This document shows, piece by piece, positions 11,346 through 24,809 of a DNA stretch of 64,000 nucleotides. The position numbers and the translations under genes are program-made. How positions within the stretch are numbered: position 1 is the stretch's first letter; each line of letters opens with the position of its first letter. The notes under the pieces are model-generated. The model had not been told where the DNA came from. It ran no database searches and saw only the letters and a list, made by a program, of their open reading frames with translations. Source of the stretch: Piscicola geometra (taxonomy: Eukaryota > Annelida > Clitellata > Hirudinida > Piscicolidae); the NCBI GenBank assembly GCA_943735955.1, contig OX030957.1, forward strand, positions 1,241,001 to 1,305,000, written 5' to 3'.

Positions 11346-14300
11346 GATGAGCTTGAGTAACACTCTTCAAAAAAGATATAACTACAATGTGCCAAAGAAC
11401 AACGGTTAGATTCTTATATATGTGAAAAGAGTGAAAATAATTAATAATTGAAATACATTTGTTTAAATGTGGAAAAATTATTAAATAGGTTATATTGCTA
11501 TTTAGAACTGATTCAGACTTGGCTTCGAAGGTCTATCATTCAAAAAGTGATTAAAAAAGACCGGTGTTATATTAAACATGGAGAGGAGGATAGCAAAGTT
11601 GTGATAAGTACAGAAAAAGCAAGTTAAACCATGATGAAAATAAGAAAGAATTACATGAAGGAAAAAGACAAGTGAAAAACAAATAATTTGAAACGAAAAA
11701 AGATGATAGAAGTGACACAAGAAAATATAGTGGGTGCTAAAGTGGACAACAACAAAAACCATTAAAATCAGCGTCAAACAGAAGTTACAATTAAGGCACA
11801 GAATACTATTACAAAGACAAAAGCGAAGGGCGTTTCAAACATTAAATATGGCTAGTGACATTTGTAATTAATATTAATTATAAATAATTGAATTTAACAA
11901 ATGCATGAATCCTTTTAAAAAAAAATGTCTTTAATTACATGCTAGTCATTATGCATTTTTGCAAAGACATGTTCAATCAATCAATCAAATAAATTCCTAT
12001 AGCTTCTCAAATTCAAGAGCTGTTGTGTTTTGGGTCCACCAAAGCTGCTTACCGAAGGCAAGAACACTACAAAATGAAAGACTGGATGATTTAATTTGAA
12101 GGATGGATAGGCTGGAAGCAAGAAAGCAACTAGGATAGAAAGTACAGACACGATAAAAAATCGAACAAAAACTATCAAAGACTCAAAGAAATTATCCTAG
12201 AAACCATTGCTTCAAAATTTTGAAATTGAGAATAAAGAATAAATAAATAATAAAACCGATCAAAAAGTATTGTGCTTACAAGTGGCACAAAAAAAGAAAT
12301 CATAAGCAAAAACAATATGGTCTGGTTATAGAGGTTTAAGCCTGCAACCATAATTTTCTAAGAGATCCAAAGAGAAAGAAAGGAATTTTAATAAAATGTC
12401 ATGACTTTGTAGTAAACAAGGCTTGGCTTTTGTTGTATCATGTAAATCAGACATTTTAAAATTAATTTGCAGTAAAATGACACAACTGAGAAAATAAATC
12501 TGTTTGCACGTTTTCATTTTTAAAATATGAAACAGTTTTTCTTGAAAAATATCCAAACTTTGATGTTTTCTTTTGCCTTTTTAGCTTTTTCAAAATTTCA
12601 GTTGAAAGGAATATAGATAACATTTTTTTTCTATATTAGTTGTTTTATATTATCCTTATCGAGCTTTTAATAGTCATTTATGATGCCTTTGAAAAACTGG
12701 ATGCTTATCAGATAACTATGCAATTAACTCGAATCAGCGTTGACCGTTTGTGTTAAGCAAACTGGAACGAATTATCCGTTAGCATGGAAAAATGATTATA
12801 CGTTTTTTGGAGCGCAATTGATAAAGAAAAAAAAAGTTATATTATATTTATAGAATGAATAAATTTCTTTGATCATTCAATCGATTTGCATTACAAGGCT
12901 TACTGGCATAAGAGTAGCAAAATATATATATATAATATTTTTTTGAATTTCTTACGCTTTATTTTGGCAAAATGTTTTTCAGTTAGTTTAAAGCATGAAA
13001 AAGTCAAACAAAAAATACTTTCAAAAAAACATGTTTTCGTTCTTTTGATTGGCCTCCCACTGAACAATATTGTTATGAAAAATAAAAAGATTCTTAATGT
13101 TTTGTTAAGTTTTATTTTAAATGAATATACATAAAAACTAAACTACTGATTACAATGTTTATGCTAGCCTACTTTTTTTGGAACAATTTTTGCTTTATAA
13201 CATTTTTCAGGCTTTTTGTTCCAGATGGTTGAAAAACTTTTCATTAAGTTATCGAAAAGAATTTTTTTTTTCGAATTTTAAATTTTAAAAGTCATGAATT
13301 AATTTTTTAAAACATATTATTACAAACATTCTAAACTCTTTTTTATTTTGACAGTCATTTATGCCACCACAAAGCTTAACCTTTCATATATATCATTATA
13401 CAGAAATATATATTTTTTAAATTGTCTAAAAATCATAATTTAAAGTTTTCTTCCGCCTATTCACGTATGTCTTTTTCAATACCACTGGCTGGCCACGCAA
13501 GCTTTTTTTTTACGAGCATTACTAAATCTATCGTAAAATAAGCCTACTCCACAAGATTATTTTTACGCTGAAAATCTTGATTGATCTTTTCCATAGCACG
13601 CTCCTTGAGGTTCGACCTTTCGTGTCCAATCTTTATTTGAAATCTGAATTAATTGAAACCCCACCTCATGAATAAAAATTATTTAACTTGTAAATATTCA
13701 AGTATAATTTTACAAAAAAAAACAAATGTATTTACATTTTGCTAGAATTTCTCAGACTTAAAAATAAATGGCTTTAAATTCACAAGCAAGAAAATCTTAT
13801 ATTGTAATCTATTTTCACAGTATTCTTAAAACGGCATGATAAGTGTGTTATGCATTGATAATTATTTTAACTTTTTGACTAAATTAATTCAAAGAGTCAG
13901 ACATTTTTTATTGGTTTAAGTTGATTTCAAATGCAATATTATAGTTTCTTTTTCTTATAGAATAAATTTGATAATATACAATGTAATTCATCTTTTTTAA
14001 CTGTTGAAATCTAAATAGTTAAAAAAGTTATTTAAATATTCTCATGAGTTAAATATTTTTTCCAATGTAAAAGCTCATAAAAATGATGAAAATAGAACAA
14101 AAAATTTAATAAAAAGGAAACATTTTTATTTGAGTGTGCAAGCTTTTGAATGAGGATTTTTGCAACCTGAAATAGAAACTTTTTAAAATAGCTTCATAAC
14201 TTTAAAAAAAGATAAATAATAAAAACATAAAAGAAATTACATTTTCAAAATGGTTTGAGATTGATAACAGAAAAATAATGAAAACTAAAAAAGATCTTTC

Positions 14301-16805
14301 AAATAAAAAGTCTTACGTGAAAAAGAAACCCTTTTGAGGGCGAATAACAATGTTATAGGAATATATTATTCTTGAATGAATTCTCGGAGGATGACTGGAG
14401 AAAGGAATGCATTTACGTAAGAGCTGCACTGAACACTGTCTGGTAAATGCTCAAACGAAAATAATGGCAGTAACTAACTTAATTGTATAGTTTTGACTGT
14501 TTTTAAAGTAAAGATTAAATAAATAAAAAGTTTGTTTTTATGGGCTTTTTAAATTGTTGTTTCTGACGATTTGAAATATTAAAATTGCCTTCAAAGATTC
14601 ATTTGTGTTACACAAAATGCTAGACTTTATTTACTTTGAAAATATATAAATAATCAATTATATATATAAATACATAAATGTAAAAAAAAATTTTGCAGCG
14701 CAAAAAAATAAATTAAACTAAAAAAACAAACTAAAAGAATAATTATCGAGTTTTTTTTAAATAAAACAAACAATTTATAAGCTTTCATCTACTGCTGCTT
14801 TGATGGTTATCTCAATATTAGGAAAATTCAACTCAAGTATGTAAGTTTTAGTTGACAAAAACATCACGTAATTGTGATTAGACTCAATCACTATCACAAA
14901 TTTTGAATTTTTTCTTTTTCAGACGAATCTAAAAATATTTTCAGTAGCTGTCATTTTCTTCAAAGGTTGTGCTCAATATACACATTTTAATAATATCTTC
15001 ACGAAATGTTTTTTTAATGTATTTTCTTTTTCTTTTTTCAATTAAAAAATTAGTTTCGTTGAATTGCAAACGAGTTGAAAGTTTTTCTTTGCCTATTCGT
15101 CAGCCATCTGTCGCCTATCTCAAGTTGATTATTTTGGTTTTTAATAACACTCAGAAAATTGTCAAGCATTCAAAGTAGTTAATTTAGTCTATACATTCAC
15201 AATAAATGAAAACATGTTTCAAATTTTGACAAATCATCAGCTAAATCTGAAGCTATTGGAAGTTCAATTAGTCTAACTTATGTTTAAATTTGGAAATGAT
15301 GATTTAAAACTTTTTTATTTTATTTTCAAAAACAGATCAATAAAAAATTTAATAATGTAAAATTGTAAAAAATTTAAAAAAGAAAGCACTATTAACTTCA
15401 AAATGAGTTTCCCATTTATTTTACATTGGACTTGTTACGGGTTTGACTAAGCCAATTTTTCGCATTTAGTAGTTTTCTGACAAGAATCCTATCTTTTTTT
15501 CCATTTTTATCTTTTTATGTTCGTAACTTCTCATTTTATTAGACCCATATGATTTCATAAACAATTCCTATTTAAATAATAAAGAGTCTTTGAAAAGAAG
15601 TATCTTAAAGTATTTTTAAAGGTTAACATACTTCAGTTATATATAGTTTAACTTTTTTTCGTTTTTCAATATTTTAAGAATGAATGTATTTATGTCCTTT
15701 TGAAATATGAAATTAAAAAGATTATTTTACATTTTCAAACAATTTTATGTTTAAAAACATTACTCGTTAAAAAAATTTAAATCTTAGACTTTTTTCAAAA
15801 ATATTACCAGTTAAATTAGAAAACTGAAGTGTCCACGGTAGAATGTAATTACCTTCGGTAAACTACTATCAAAAAGTTTGTTAATTATTCTATTCAAAAT
15901 GAAAAACTCACCTTTTAAAAAACTAAGTTTTGAATTTTGAAAGCTAGTTTTTCTATATACATGAATCCTTTTTTAAAGTTTTGTTTTAATTCTTTTTATT
16001 GAACTTTTAGTACTTCTATGCACTAAGCTAGGGTGATATTTTCTTTATTGCTGATATTATGCACACAAACAACGTCAATGACTAAATTAGTGACTATCAA
16101 ACGCTTTAAAAAATTGAGTTTTAGGCGCAATTCGCAAGCTCTCTATAGAATTTGAAAAGCATGTTTTCAAGCTCGCATAAGAAGGACATTAATAAGAACA
16201 AACAGACTCAACAACACTGCCGCTAAACCACTCTAAAGTGCCTGCTCACTCCGTGCAATGTCAGAAACATTTTAGAACTTTTGTATTGATATTCTTGAAA
16301 GTAAGACATTTGTTTTTATTTTAATGCTCCAGTTAAAAAATATATTTTTTAAAAACCCTATTAGAAAATCATTTCATTTTATTGATGGAAATATTTAAAC
16401 AATAAAACATTTAAATATTTTTAATTTTAAATGGACATTCGATAAGTATTCTTTTATTTTCTCATTTTCAAACATTTTTGGACTAGATAAGTCTAAAGAA
16501 TTTCTTCGACTCATTCCCCGGGTACTCGTTATCTTCCCTAGTTAAAAGCAAAACAGAAGGGAGTTGAAAATAATGATCTAATAAAAAAGTACATTGCTAT
16601 CTTCCCGTCATCATGATGTAGTGCCATTATTAATTTTAGGCAATCTATTGCACACTACGTTGCGGCAAAATAACTCAAATGAATCTGATAAACTTGATAT
16701 ATGTTTTATGTGAGTTCTATACAATAAAATGAATTTTTCATTAACCTTGAATTAAGCCTTCAATTTCCATCCAAGCTCGAAAGATCAAGTTATTTATCTT
16801 TGGTT

Positions 16806-16830
16806 AGCGGCTGCCATTTTGGCAGCCGCT
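16806..16830. repeat. Perfect GC-rich hairpin
   Basis: AGCGGCTGCCA (16806-16816), a TTT loop and TGGCAGCCGCT (16820-16830) form a perfect 11-bp stem. Its GC content contrasts sharply with the AT-rich flanks. There is no T-run immediately after it. It could be a structured element or the remains of a palindromic insertion. Confidence 0.85.
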
Positions 16831-16959
16831 CAAATAAATTTGTGGAATAAACGGTTTTGGGTATAATATATTAAAATTTTAGAATCTAAAGTCTAAATAA
16901 AAATTAAATTAAATTAATTAGAATGTTTTTAGTGCAAATATTGGTTGTTTTGAATCTGT

Positions 16960-17290
16960 CGAGAATGGCCGCAGCAGACCAAGATGGCCGCAGGGAATCA
17001 AAGCGCTCAAGGAGAAAGGATAAAGGAGAAAGCTTTCCATAGCAGCAGCAGTACCAGCGTTGGCAAAGACTTCTCCTTCACCCTCTTTCGCAGCCTCGGC
17101 ACCAGTGGCAAGACAGAAAATTGAGAAGAATGATGATTGTGTTTTGAGGATGATGTGGTGATGATTGAGCTGTGGTATGAGTGTTGGTATTGTGGTGAAG
17201 AAAGAATTTTTTATTTATGGTGATAGTGATTTTTTGGCGGTGATTGTCACGGTGGGGTGGGGTGGGTGAGGTTTGATTATTGAGGTTGAT
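16960..17290. other. GC-rich island of unknown role
   Basis: This segment is much richer in G and C than its surroundings. It begins with two copies of ATGGCCGCAG (starting near 16965 and 16984), resembling the AAnATGGC core bound by YY1-type factors. Around 17040-17110 several frames on both strands read without stops and look amino-acid balanced, for example SSSSTSVGKDFSFTLF on plus. From 17140 the plus strand becomes a GT-rich tract. I could not assemble a gene, so it may be an exon, promoter or 5' region of an unresolved gene. Confidence 0.35.
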
Positions 17291-17378
17291 TGTGTGTTTA
17301 TATATATATTTTAATTTATATATATACATATATTGGTAATGGTCTAAAAACCGTTTTATTTAACAAATTTATTTGAAG

Positions 17379-17432
17379 AGCGCCTTTGTTCACTTAGTAA
17401 AGGGCGCTATACAAATCATTAGTGATTGATTG
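17379..17432 (+). repeat. Dispersed-repeat tail with imperfect hairpin
   Basis: AGCGCCTTT (17379-17387) pairs with AAAGGGCGCT (17399-17408) with one bulged base, followed by ATACAAATCATTAGTGATTG and ATTG-type tandem words. An AAAGGGCGCTATACAAAT-type hairpin followed by a short microsatellite is a common 3' end of short interspersed repeats in invertebrate genomes. I see no SINE head upstream, so this is probably a truncated copy. Confidence 0.45.
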
Positions 17433-19380
17433 AGTGATTGAGTGAAACTGTAGCTTTAAAATCCGGCCACCAAGTTAGGCTGTGTGTGAGAGATTACTCG
17501 TCATACGATGAATTAGTACTCATCGATCGAACTGCATCCCTGCTTCACATTGTGTTGATGGCGAAATGACTAAAAGATTGTTACATTCTTATATACAAGA
17601 CGTACAATAAAAGTTATTTTTACGATTTTTATGTACAAAGCTGCATTCTCTCATCGAAAGCTGCTTGTAAACAGGTGTTTGTGCTATGAACGAACATCTC
17701 AAAATTATTTATTTAAAAAAAACACAAAATTCGCTGAAGTGGAAAAAATATTTTTTCACAATAACGTAAAACTAATTTTTATTTCTTTTATCAAACAAAT
17801 TGTTTCAAGTCATAATTTATAATCAACGTTTCGATCACAACTGCAATATGTATTTGTGCGGTGTTAGATGTATTGATTAACCATTTGTGTCAATGAAGAA
17901 TTGATTGAATACAAACTGCTATTTTATTTATTTTTCAAAGCTAGACTGAAATTGTCTTCATAAATTTGTTCCACAAAAGTGAGATTCTTTAAATATAGGA
18001 TTTTTTAAAAGAAATAAAAATTAAATAAATTTTTTCTGAAACGTTACAATGTAATCAAGAGGTCCTCGCCATCAATCACATTGCTCAAACCCCCATTAAA
18101 TTGAAAGTCATAAGAAAGTCATCCAGTTTGTTTTCATGACTCTGTTTAATCAAACTTGCTGGAAAACAAACCGAATTTTAAAATATATTTAATAATAAAA
18201 TTATATCTTTTGCAGATATTGAGTTCAGACTTCCAGAATGTACTATACAAATTAGATATAAAAACTAGCATAAACATCTGTTAACATTTTTTTCTATCAT
18301 ACATTTACATGGTTTTTAACTAGTTTAAAACTTTGTTCCAAAACTCAAAAAATAAATATTTGTTAAATGTTAATGAAGATTACTACCCTTCAAGGCTAAC
18401 TTATAAGCCCTTCCCCAACGAGCCTTTTCTATTCACACGCACATCAAACCATCTTTCACTTGTACAGTGCTTAATTTGTATTTATAGGATAGATTAATGT
18501 TTTTCAAGACCTTTGAAAATCAAAGCTATCAGCAACAGACTTTCAAAACTTTTAACCATAAGTAATTTTATCGGGATGTGTTCTTTGCACTCATGAATAC
18601 GTCTTCATGAAACTATTTTAAGACATTTTAATACATAAATATGCGTTCTTATGAGCGTAAAAAAAGAAGTTTTCAACTAGTAAAAATTCCAAGTTTTTTT
18701 CTTCTAGTAAACGTTTTTTCAACTGACCGTGGTTAAAGTGCCTTAATAGCCAAGTGCTGAAGTCTTGGAGTAATAAAGCATACTTCGGAAACTGTCGATT
18801 TTTTCAATTGTGTGTTCCATAATCCTGCTGAAGTCACAACTTCCATGCTTGGAGAATTAAGTGCTTCTGGGACTTCTATAATGTTTCTTATGTTGTGTAC
18901 GTCCTACCCAGCTTCCCTTACTCGCCTATGCTAGGCGTATGCGTGTCAGTACAAAGCTTCTTTGTCATTGTGGCACGAAATTTTGCGCAGAACATCAAAA
19001 CAATAAATGCGACTTTTGAAAAATTAATTTACGAATTTAAATTATTTGAAATTATTGCCAATAATAGTGGGTCTGTTGGGTCTTTTAATTACTGTTTTTG
19101 TGAGCTGACCACCTTGCGATAAGCCTTCAATAAACTATATATTTAAAATATTTAAAAAATAAATCAAACCATGTATTTATTGTGGTTAAGTCTTATGCAC
19201 CAAAATGAAAGGTGGCTGAGCTAGCACTGAATGGTGATTCAGTAGTAAACGTAAACGTTTCCCAAGACCCGTCAAGTCGAATTTACAAAATTAAGATGTT
19301 TTTCGAAATTTCTGTTCCTAAGGCTCAAAATTCTTTTAGCGTAACCGATATTGTCTCTAAGAGTTTTAAGCTACAAGGGT

Positions 19381-19450
19381 GCGCAGGAAAGGAACCCACG
19401 ACTAATGGCAGGTCGGGAGTCGTCAACTCCTCGGCCACCCGTTTACCTAG
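19381..19450 (-). mobile_element. tRNA-like sequence (SINE head or tRNA pseudogene)
   Basis: On the minus strand the sequence reads GTGGCCGAGGAGTTGACGAC, very like the 5' half and A box of a class II (Ser/Leu-type) tRNA, and about 40 bases later GGGTTCCTTTCC, a degenerate B box. No complete acceptor stem or plausible mature fold was found, so I do not call a functional tRNA. A tRNA-derived SINE head or decayed tRNA copy is more likely. Confidence 0.4.
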
Positions 19451-22400
19451 TGTGCTGTGAAGGAATGAAGAGTACAATAATTTTTAGTTAAGTAAAAGTA
19501 AGTTCTTTTTTAGTTTTAGAAAAACTTTTTTTTCATAAATACATTTTAAAGTGTGATAAATCTGCTCGGTAAAAACTTTCGTATTTAAAAATTGTTTAAC
19601 GTTATTTATTTTAAGAATTTGCATGAATTTGAGATAACTATTTTTTCTCAAATTTTTCAACTTTTAAAACTTAGTATGAAAACAAAGAAGATAATTTGTT
19701 CAAAGTATATAATCAGATCACTTATTTTAAAATCTAGAAATGAAATTGTATAATACAATTTGTTGAGTTAAAAACTTGATGATGTCTATAAAAATGTCTA
19801 TAAAAATGGAGTAGAAAACTTTCTTATGACTATACATAAAAGCTTAGAAATAATTAAAAATTAATTTACAAAACAGAGAAATATTAACCTATGAATAAAA
19901 AATATGAAACAATAGCACCCAAGGGCCTTTCCCATGACGTATGCGGAACATTTCAACTGGCTTGCTATTTATTCCGATATTCTTAATAATTATGGTCAAC
20001 TAGTAACAACTTTTGAATAACTTGCGCTTTGCAAAATATTTCCTAATTTTTGTGAAAAATGCTTATAACTTTATTTATACGGCTGGATTCATAGTTATCT
20101 TTATTTTTGAGATTTTCACTTTGATTCTTTTGATTTTAAAAGAATTTTCAAGTTTTATGATAATGATAATTTAACATGTTTTAAATTTTAGAAATAAATT
20201 TTAGATTTATGAATTTAAAATGAGATAAATTATACTGTATTTCTTTCAACTATTTAACAAAATTCCAAAAGAATGCAAGTCATATTCTTGTATTACTATT
20301 TGATTAGCTAGGTCAATCAGAAAAACATTTAATAATGCATGAAAAATGTTTGGAATTATAAAAATATTTATAATTTTACCAACATCCATTTTCAAAAGAG
20401 CTAGGTAAAATATTTTGACACGTAGATTCAAAAGAGGATTTAGAGGAATAAACAAGCGCATTCTCTTTAATTTCTTGTTGCAAACTATCTTTAAAATATT
20501 TTCACATGAACCAAAAATACTGTAAAAAACCTTTTTTTATATTAAAATTTCCACAACAAGCAAGAATGTAGATTTTTCAGATTGCATCATTGCAAGCAAT
20601 ATCCTGTCTTGACACACAAAGCCATGACATTCTTTAGGTTGTCTGGCATCTCTACGGACTGGGCTCCGCCCAGATTCAGTTGTTTCATACCGTTAGAATG
20701 ACCAAAAACATATTTTTGACTTGGTTTATATTGATTTTGTTAAAGATTTTTTTTTCAAAGCTTATTCAATTAATTTTTACTTTTTAAAATAATTTTTGAC
20801 TTATGTTTCATGCCTATTTTAAACATAATTTTTAGTAAAAAATACTTTATCGCTTGTGTGCATGCACCAGAAAGTCAATCAATTAGATATGAGCATCATT
20901 ATCTTCTCTTTATTCAAACTTTTGCTCCGTCATCATCATGAATCATTCTTACTGTCATCACTTATTTTATCATTTCTTTAAACCAAATGATAAAAATGAG
21001 TGATAAAATTTGAATTTATTGTTTTCTTTTTCACCTCATATCATCATCAAAAGGATTTTCGAAGCATAGTGATTTTATGGTAACATAAAAAGATCATACA
21101 AACTGAATAATTCAATTTTTGAAGTGAATATACTGGAAAGGCAATAGTTATTTTCTATTTTTTCGATGTTAAATAATTTTTCTTCACAAATAAACTTTTA
21201 AATGATTAATAGGTTTTTAATGGTTATGTGGTTTTTTGATACGTAATATCATATCTCTGTTGAGGAATACTTAAAAATAAATTTATAACATAAAAGTCTC
21301 AAAATTTTTAAAATATGATATATATAAATTAATAGCAATCCTGTTTTTCATAAACACTAGTTTGTAAAAGATTGATTGATTGAAAATCCAAAAACTAAAT
21401 TCTGTTAGAACTTTTCTGTTGATAGGAACGCCAACTCTTAAAATGAAGAACTAAAAACTAAAAAATCTAAAAATTTTAAAATAAATAAATTAATTATAGA
21501 TTTATAGCTGTAATAATTTTGCAAAATTTTTTTTAATGAAATTTTGAAAATAAAAATACTAAAAATCTTGTGAAATCTCTTTCTGAATGAATTTAGTTAA
21601 TGGGCTTCAAACGAAATGAATGCGTTTGAATACTAAATTTTAAGAAAATGTATTTTCAAAATCTGTTATAAAATTTACCTTTTCAATGGGATGAAAATGT
21701 ATCCAATGAATTGATATTTAGAAAGTTATATAAGCAAGGAAATCATGTAAACAAACCTCTTTTAAATATTGCACTAATTCAAACGTTCTATGAAGTGAAA
21801 AAATAGTTTATAAATTTTTTGAAATTTATTTGTATCATTAGAAATATTATCATTTTCTAAGCGTAAACAGCATTTGTTTTCTAGAGCAAAACTAGCTATG
21901 AGTACACAGCAATTATAGAGAGTGAGTTGTGAAGAAGGAAGCCGATTGTAGAGAGAATCAGAAAAAGGAGAGTAGCTTATTCAAAGTAAGACAGACTACT
22001 ATTGAAACTCAAAATTTGATACAATTTTTTGTCACATTTTTTTACCAAAATGGCTTATTGTTTTATTTAAGTTTGGCTTACCTAAAAAAAAAAAATTACA
22101 ATAAAAAAAGTAACAAAGAATTCAGTTGCATAGCTTTTTCTAACAACATGCAAAAAATATAAGTATAAATGATAAGTTTAACAACTTTTATTTAACTTTT
22201 TATACTCCGATACCTGTTGCTTGAAAAGACTGAATAATATTAAATATATATCATTCGCACGAGCTTTTCGAAAATAATGAAAAACAGCATTTTCTTTCTT
22301 ATAAAATCTAAATCTATTGAACACAGCTTCTTAACTAATTTTTCATAATTTCTAATAAAATAAAATGATGATAAATTAAATAAAATTGGATCGGAAAAAA

Positions 22401-23211
22401 TACTACAATTTTCTTCTGAATATTTTTAAAAACAAAGGAAACTTTAATTCAACACTTAATAGGATTAAATTAAAATCTGTTGAACTAAAAAGTATTAATT
22501 TTTTAAACATTCTTTTCGACTAATGCACTTTTATGAAAAACTTAAAGTGTTTAAAATAATGTTTGTCAAAAGGAAAAAAAACTCTTAGCCAAATAATGTT
22601 GTTTATTAGATCCGTATCTTCTTGTTTCTCTGAATCATAACATTTGGGTTCAGTGCTCTAAAATTTACAACGCTGGAATCTTTAAAATTAGGCATAAAGT
22701 AAAGTACCCTATTGATTGGACACCCATATTTTTTATAAACCATCATTTCCGGAAAAAAAATATTTTTGGGCTTTTAGTTTAGGCATACATTTCAAAACTA
22801 GAATACTTATAGAGGTGATTATAGAGAAATATAAGAATACTCATTAATTAATTTACTAATATTATTACTAATTTGATTTGACAAAGTATAAATTTAATAT
22901 TTTATAATTTAGCATTTTTAGAATAAGTTGAAAAAATATTTTTAGTTTAGTAAATTTGAAAAAAGAACAATTATTAGAAATGTTCAAATATATTGGTATT
23001 TTAAGATGAGTAAACTTGAATTTTGTTGATAAGATATTGAAACAAAAGCATTGTAGAATTTTATTGAGAAAATCTTTTTCCAACATTAATCAAATTAATT
23101 TAGAAATTGAAAATCCCTGCAGACCCTATTAAATTTCAAATGATAAAACATATTACCATAATAAGTAAAATTATTTTTTCTTCTTTCTGTAGTAACGTCG
23201 AAGATTTTCTT

Positions 23212-24809
23212 TTACAAGGCAAGCATCATCCTGAAAGTTTTCAAGGATGTTTGATAGGTGCCGTCAAAAGACTTCCAGTTTATTCCTGTAGCGTATTCTT
23301 TTTTGGCGCCAAGGTTTTTGCCATTTGGATTGCACATGTGGCAGCTGTTGTACCACCAGCCCCCAGTAAATAGTTGAGCACAACTCGCATCTTTATTATT
23401 ATCATTGTCCTGGTCCTTGGCAGAGAAAAACATTCCATTGTGATGTACCATCATGTCTCCTGAATTTTCATTAATTTTCAATTTCATTACAAACTAATAG
23501 TTTAAAGAATTAATTAATCAAATTTAGTAACTGAATTGAGCACCTGCATTTCCACTAAATCCTTCGACTTTGATTTTGTATTTATTTTCACAATCTTCAA
23601 TCTGGAACTTGTCATACTTGGCCCATTTCACAGTCCCGTCCAAACCTTCCATCACGACTAGAAGTTTGCTGCCAGCTTTTGTCAAATCATAAATATCTGC
23701 AAGACCTGTCGAATTTTATGAAGTTTTTTTTCTTTAAAGATGTAATTTACACTGTTGGCCGAAAAACATGCCACTGTATATTTTGTTGATAACTTTAACA
23801 ATTTTGAATCGATTTTTAATTTTTTAAACCTTTTGACTCAAAAAGTTGAAAAAATGTTTTTCAATTCTTCAAATAGGCAGTATATTTACCACCGGAAACT
23901 GAAAAAAGTGTAAAACTAGCAAAAAATGTCATCTAAAAACAATATAAAAATTCTTTTTATAACTCTAAAATACTTTAAACTTTTAATTAAAATTTTTAGT
24001 TATTTCAATTTTCAACTTTTTCATATCCTATTTTTTATTATATAAAAATTTATTTCGACTCTTTCAATATGCAGTACCATTTTTGTGAAACTAAAAAGAG
24101 TTCTAAAAAAGCGAAAACTGTAATGTAAAACACATTAAAATGTTTTCAATGTAATTTGTAAAACTAATTTTAAAAAAATTTAATTAATTTTTTTTAAAGG
24201 TTTTTTACTTGACATTTTTCGATATTTTCACCTTTCTTACAGTTTCACTAGATAAAGGTTTTGAATATAAAAATCGATTTACATTGGCAAAAGTTATATA
24301 CACTTGTTATATACAGCGGCATGTTTTTTTTGGCCCATAATTTACTCACCAAGTGTATTTTAATCTATTGAGTCAAACGTGTATTTGATTCAGAGAATAT
24401 AAAAGTAAATATTTAAGAATTTAGTATTTCAAAGTATTTTCATAACCAACCTAGCCAAAAACTTCCTTCAATATTTCCAAATCCTTCCTCGTATTCGGCA
24501 TAGGTTTTGAAGAAGTCTACTTGGTCGTTTAGTCTTCTCTGGAATGTCTAAAGTTTCGATGTATTTAGCGATTGATTTTGATTAAGAGATCATTCAAATC
24601 AAAGCATAAACTGCAAAAGTTTTCAACAATGATAACACAGCCTTTCACCATGAACTCTAAAGCTTACTCACCACCCAAGTTTCTTGTCCCATGTAGGGTT
24701 TACTCATATCCGTATCGCTTTTGCGTAGCAGAAAATCATCTGTGAGGCAGATTTCTTGCAAAGAAATTACAGAATGCAAAACCAGCACCAAAAACAAAGA
24801 ACGAATCAT
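23212..24809 (-). CDS. Secreted fibrinogen-related (ficolin/tachylectin-like) protein
   Basis: Four exons splice in frame: 24809-24672, 24538-24451, 23705-23544 and 23459-23212, giving 211 residues and a TAA stop. Exon 1 supplies ATG and a signal peptide ([13 protein letters not shown]). Exon 2 carries the RRL..VDFF and [14 protein letters not shown] signatures of a fibrinogen C-terminal domain. Exon 3 encodes the central beta-rich region ending GFSGNAG. Exon 4 holds the calcium-site motif DQDNDNN, the Cys pair SCA...[13 protein letters not shown] and GINWKSF near the C-terminus. Such proteins bind acetylated or other carbohydrate ligands in extracellular innate immunity or adhesion. No collagen or coiled-coil region precedes the domain, unlike ficolins. 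The N-terminal A subdomain is short: only about 26 residues separate the signal peptide from the RR motif. The domain assignment is secure; ligand and role are inference. Confidence 0.9.

Larger units (their letters stand above)
9314..23211. other. Gene-poor stretch of 13.9 kb
   Basis: No gene model could be supported. Listed separately are a hAT-like MITE (10998-11345), a perfect hairpin (16806-16830), a GC-rich island (16960-17290), a repeat tail (17379-17432) and a tRNA-like element (19381-19450). A further transposon-end-like sequence lies at 16517-16540. The rest is AT-rich DNA with only short, low-complexity open frames. Confidence 0.6.
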
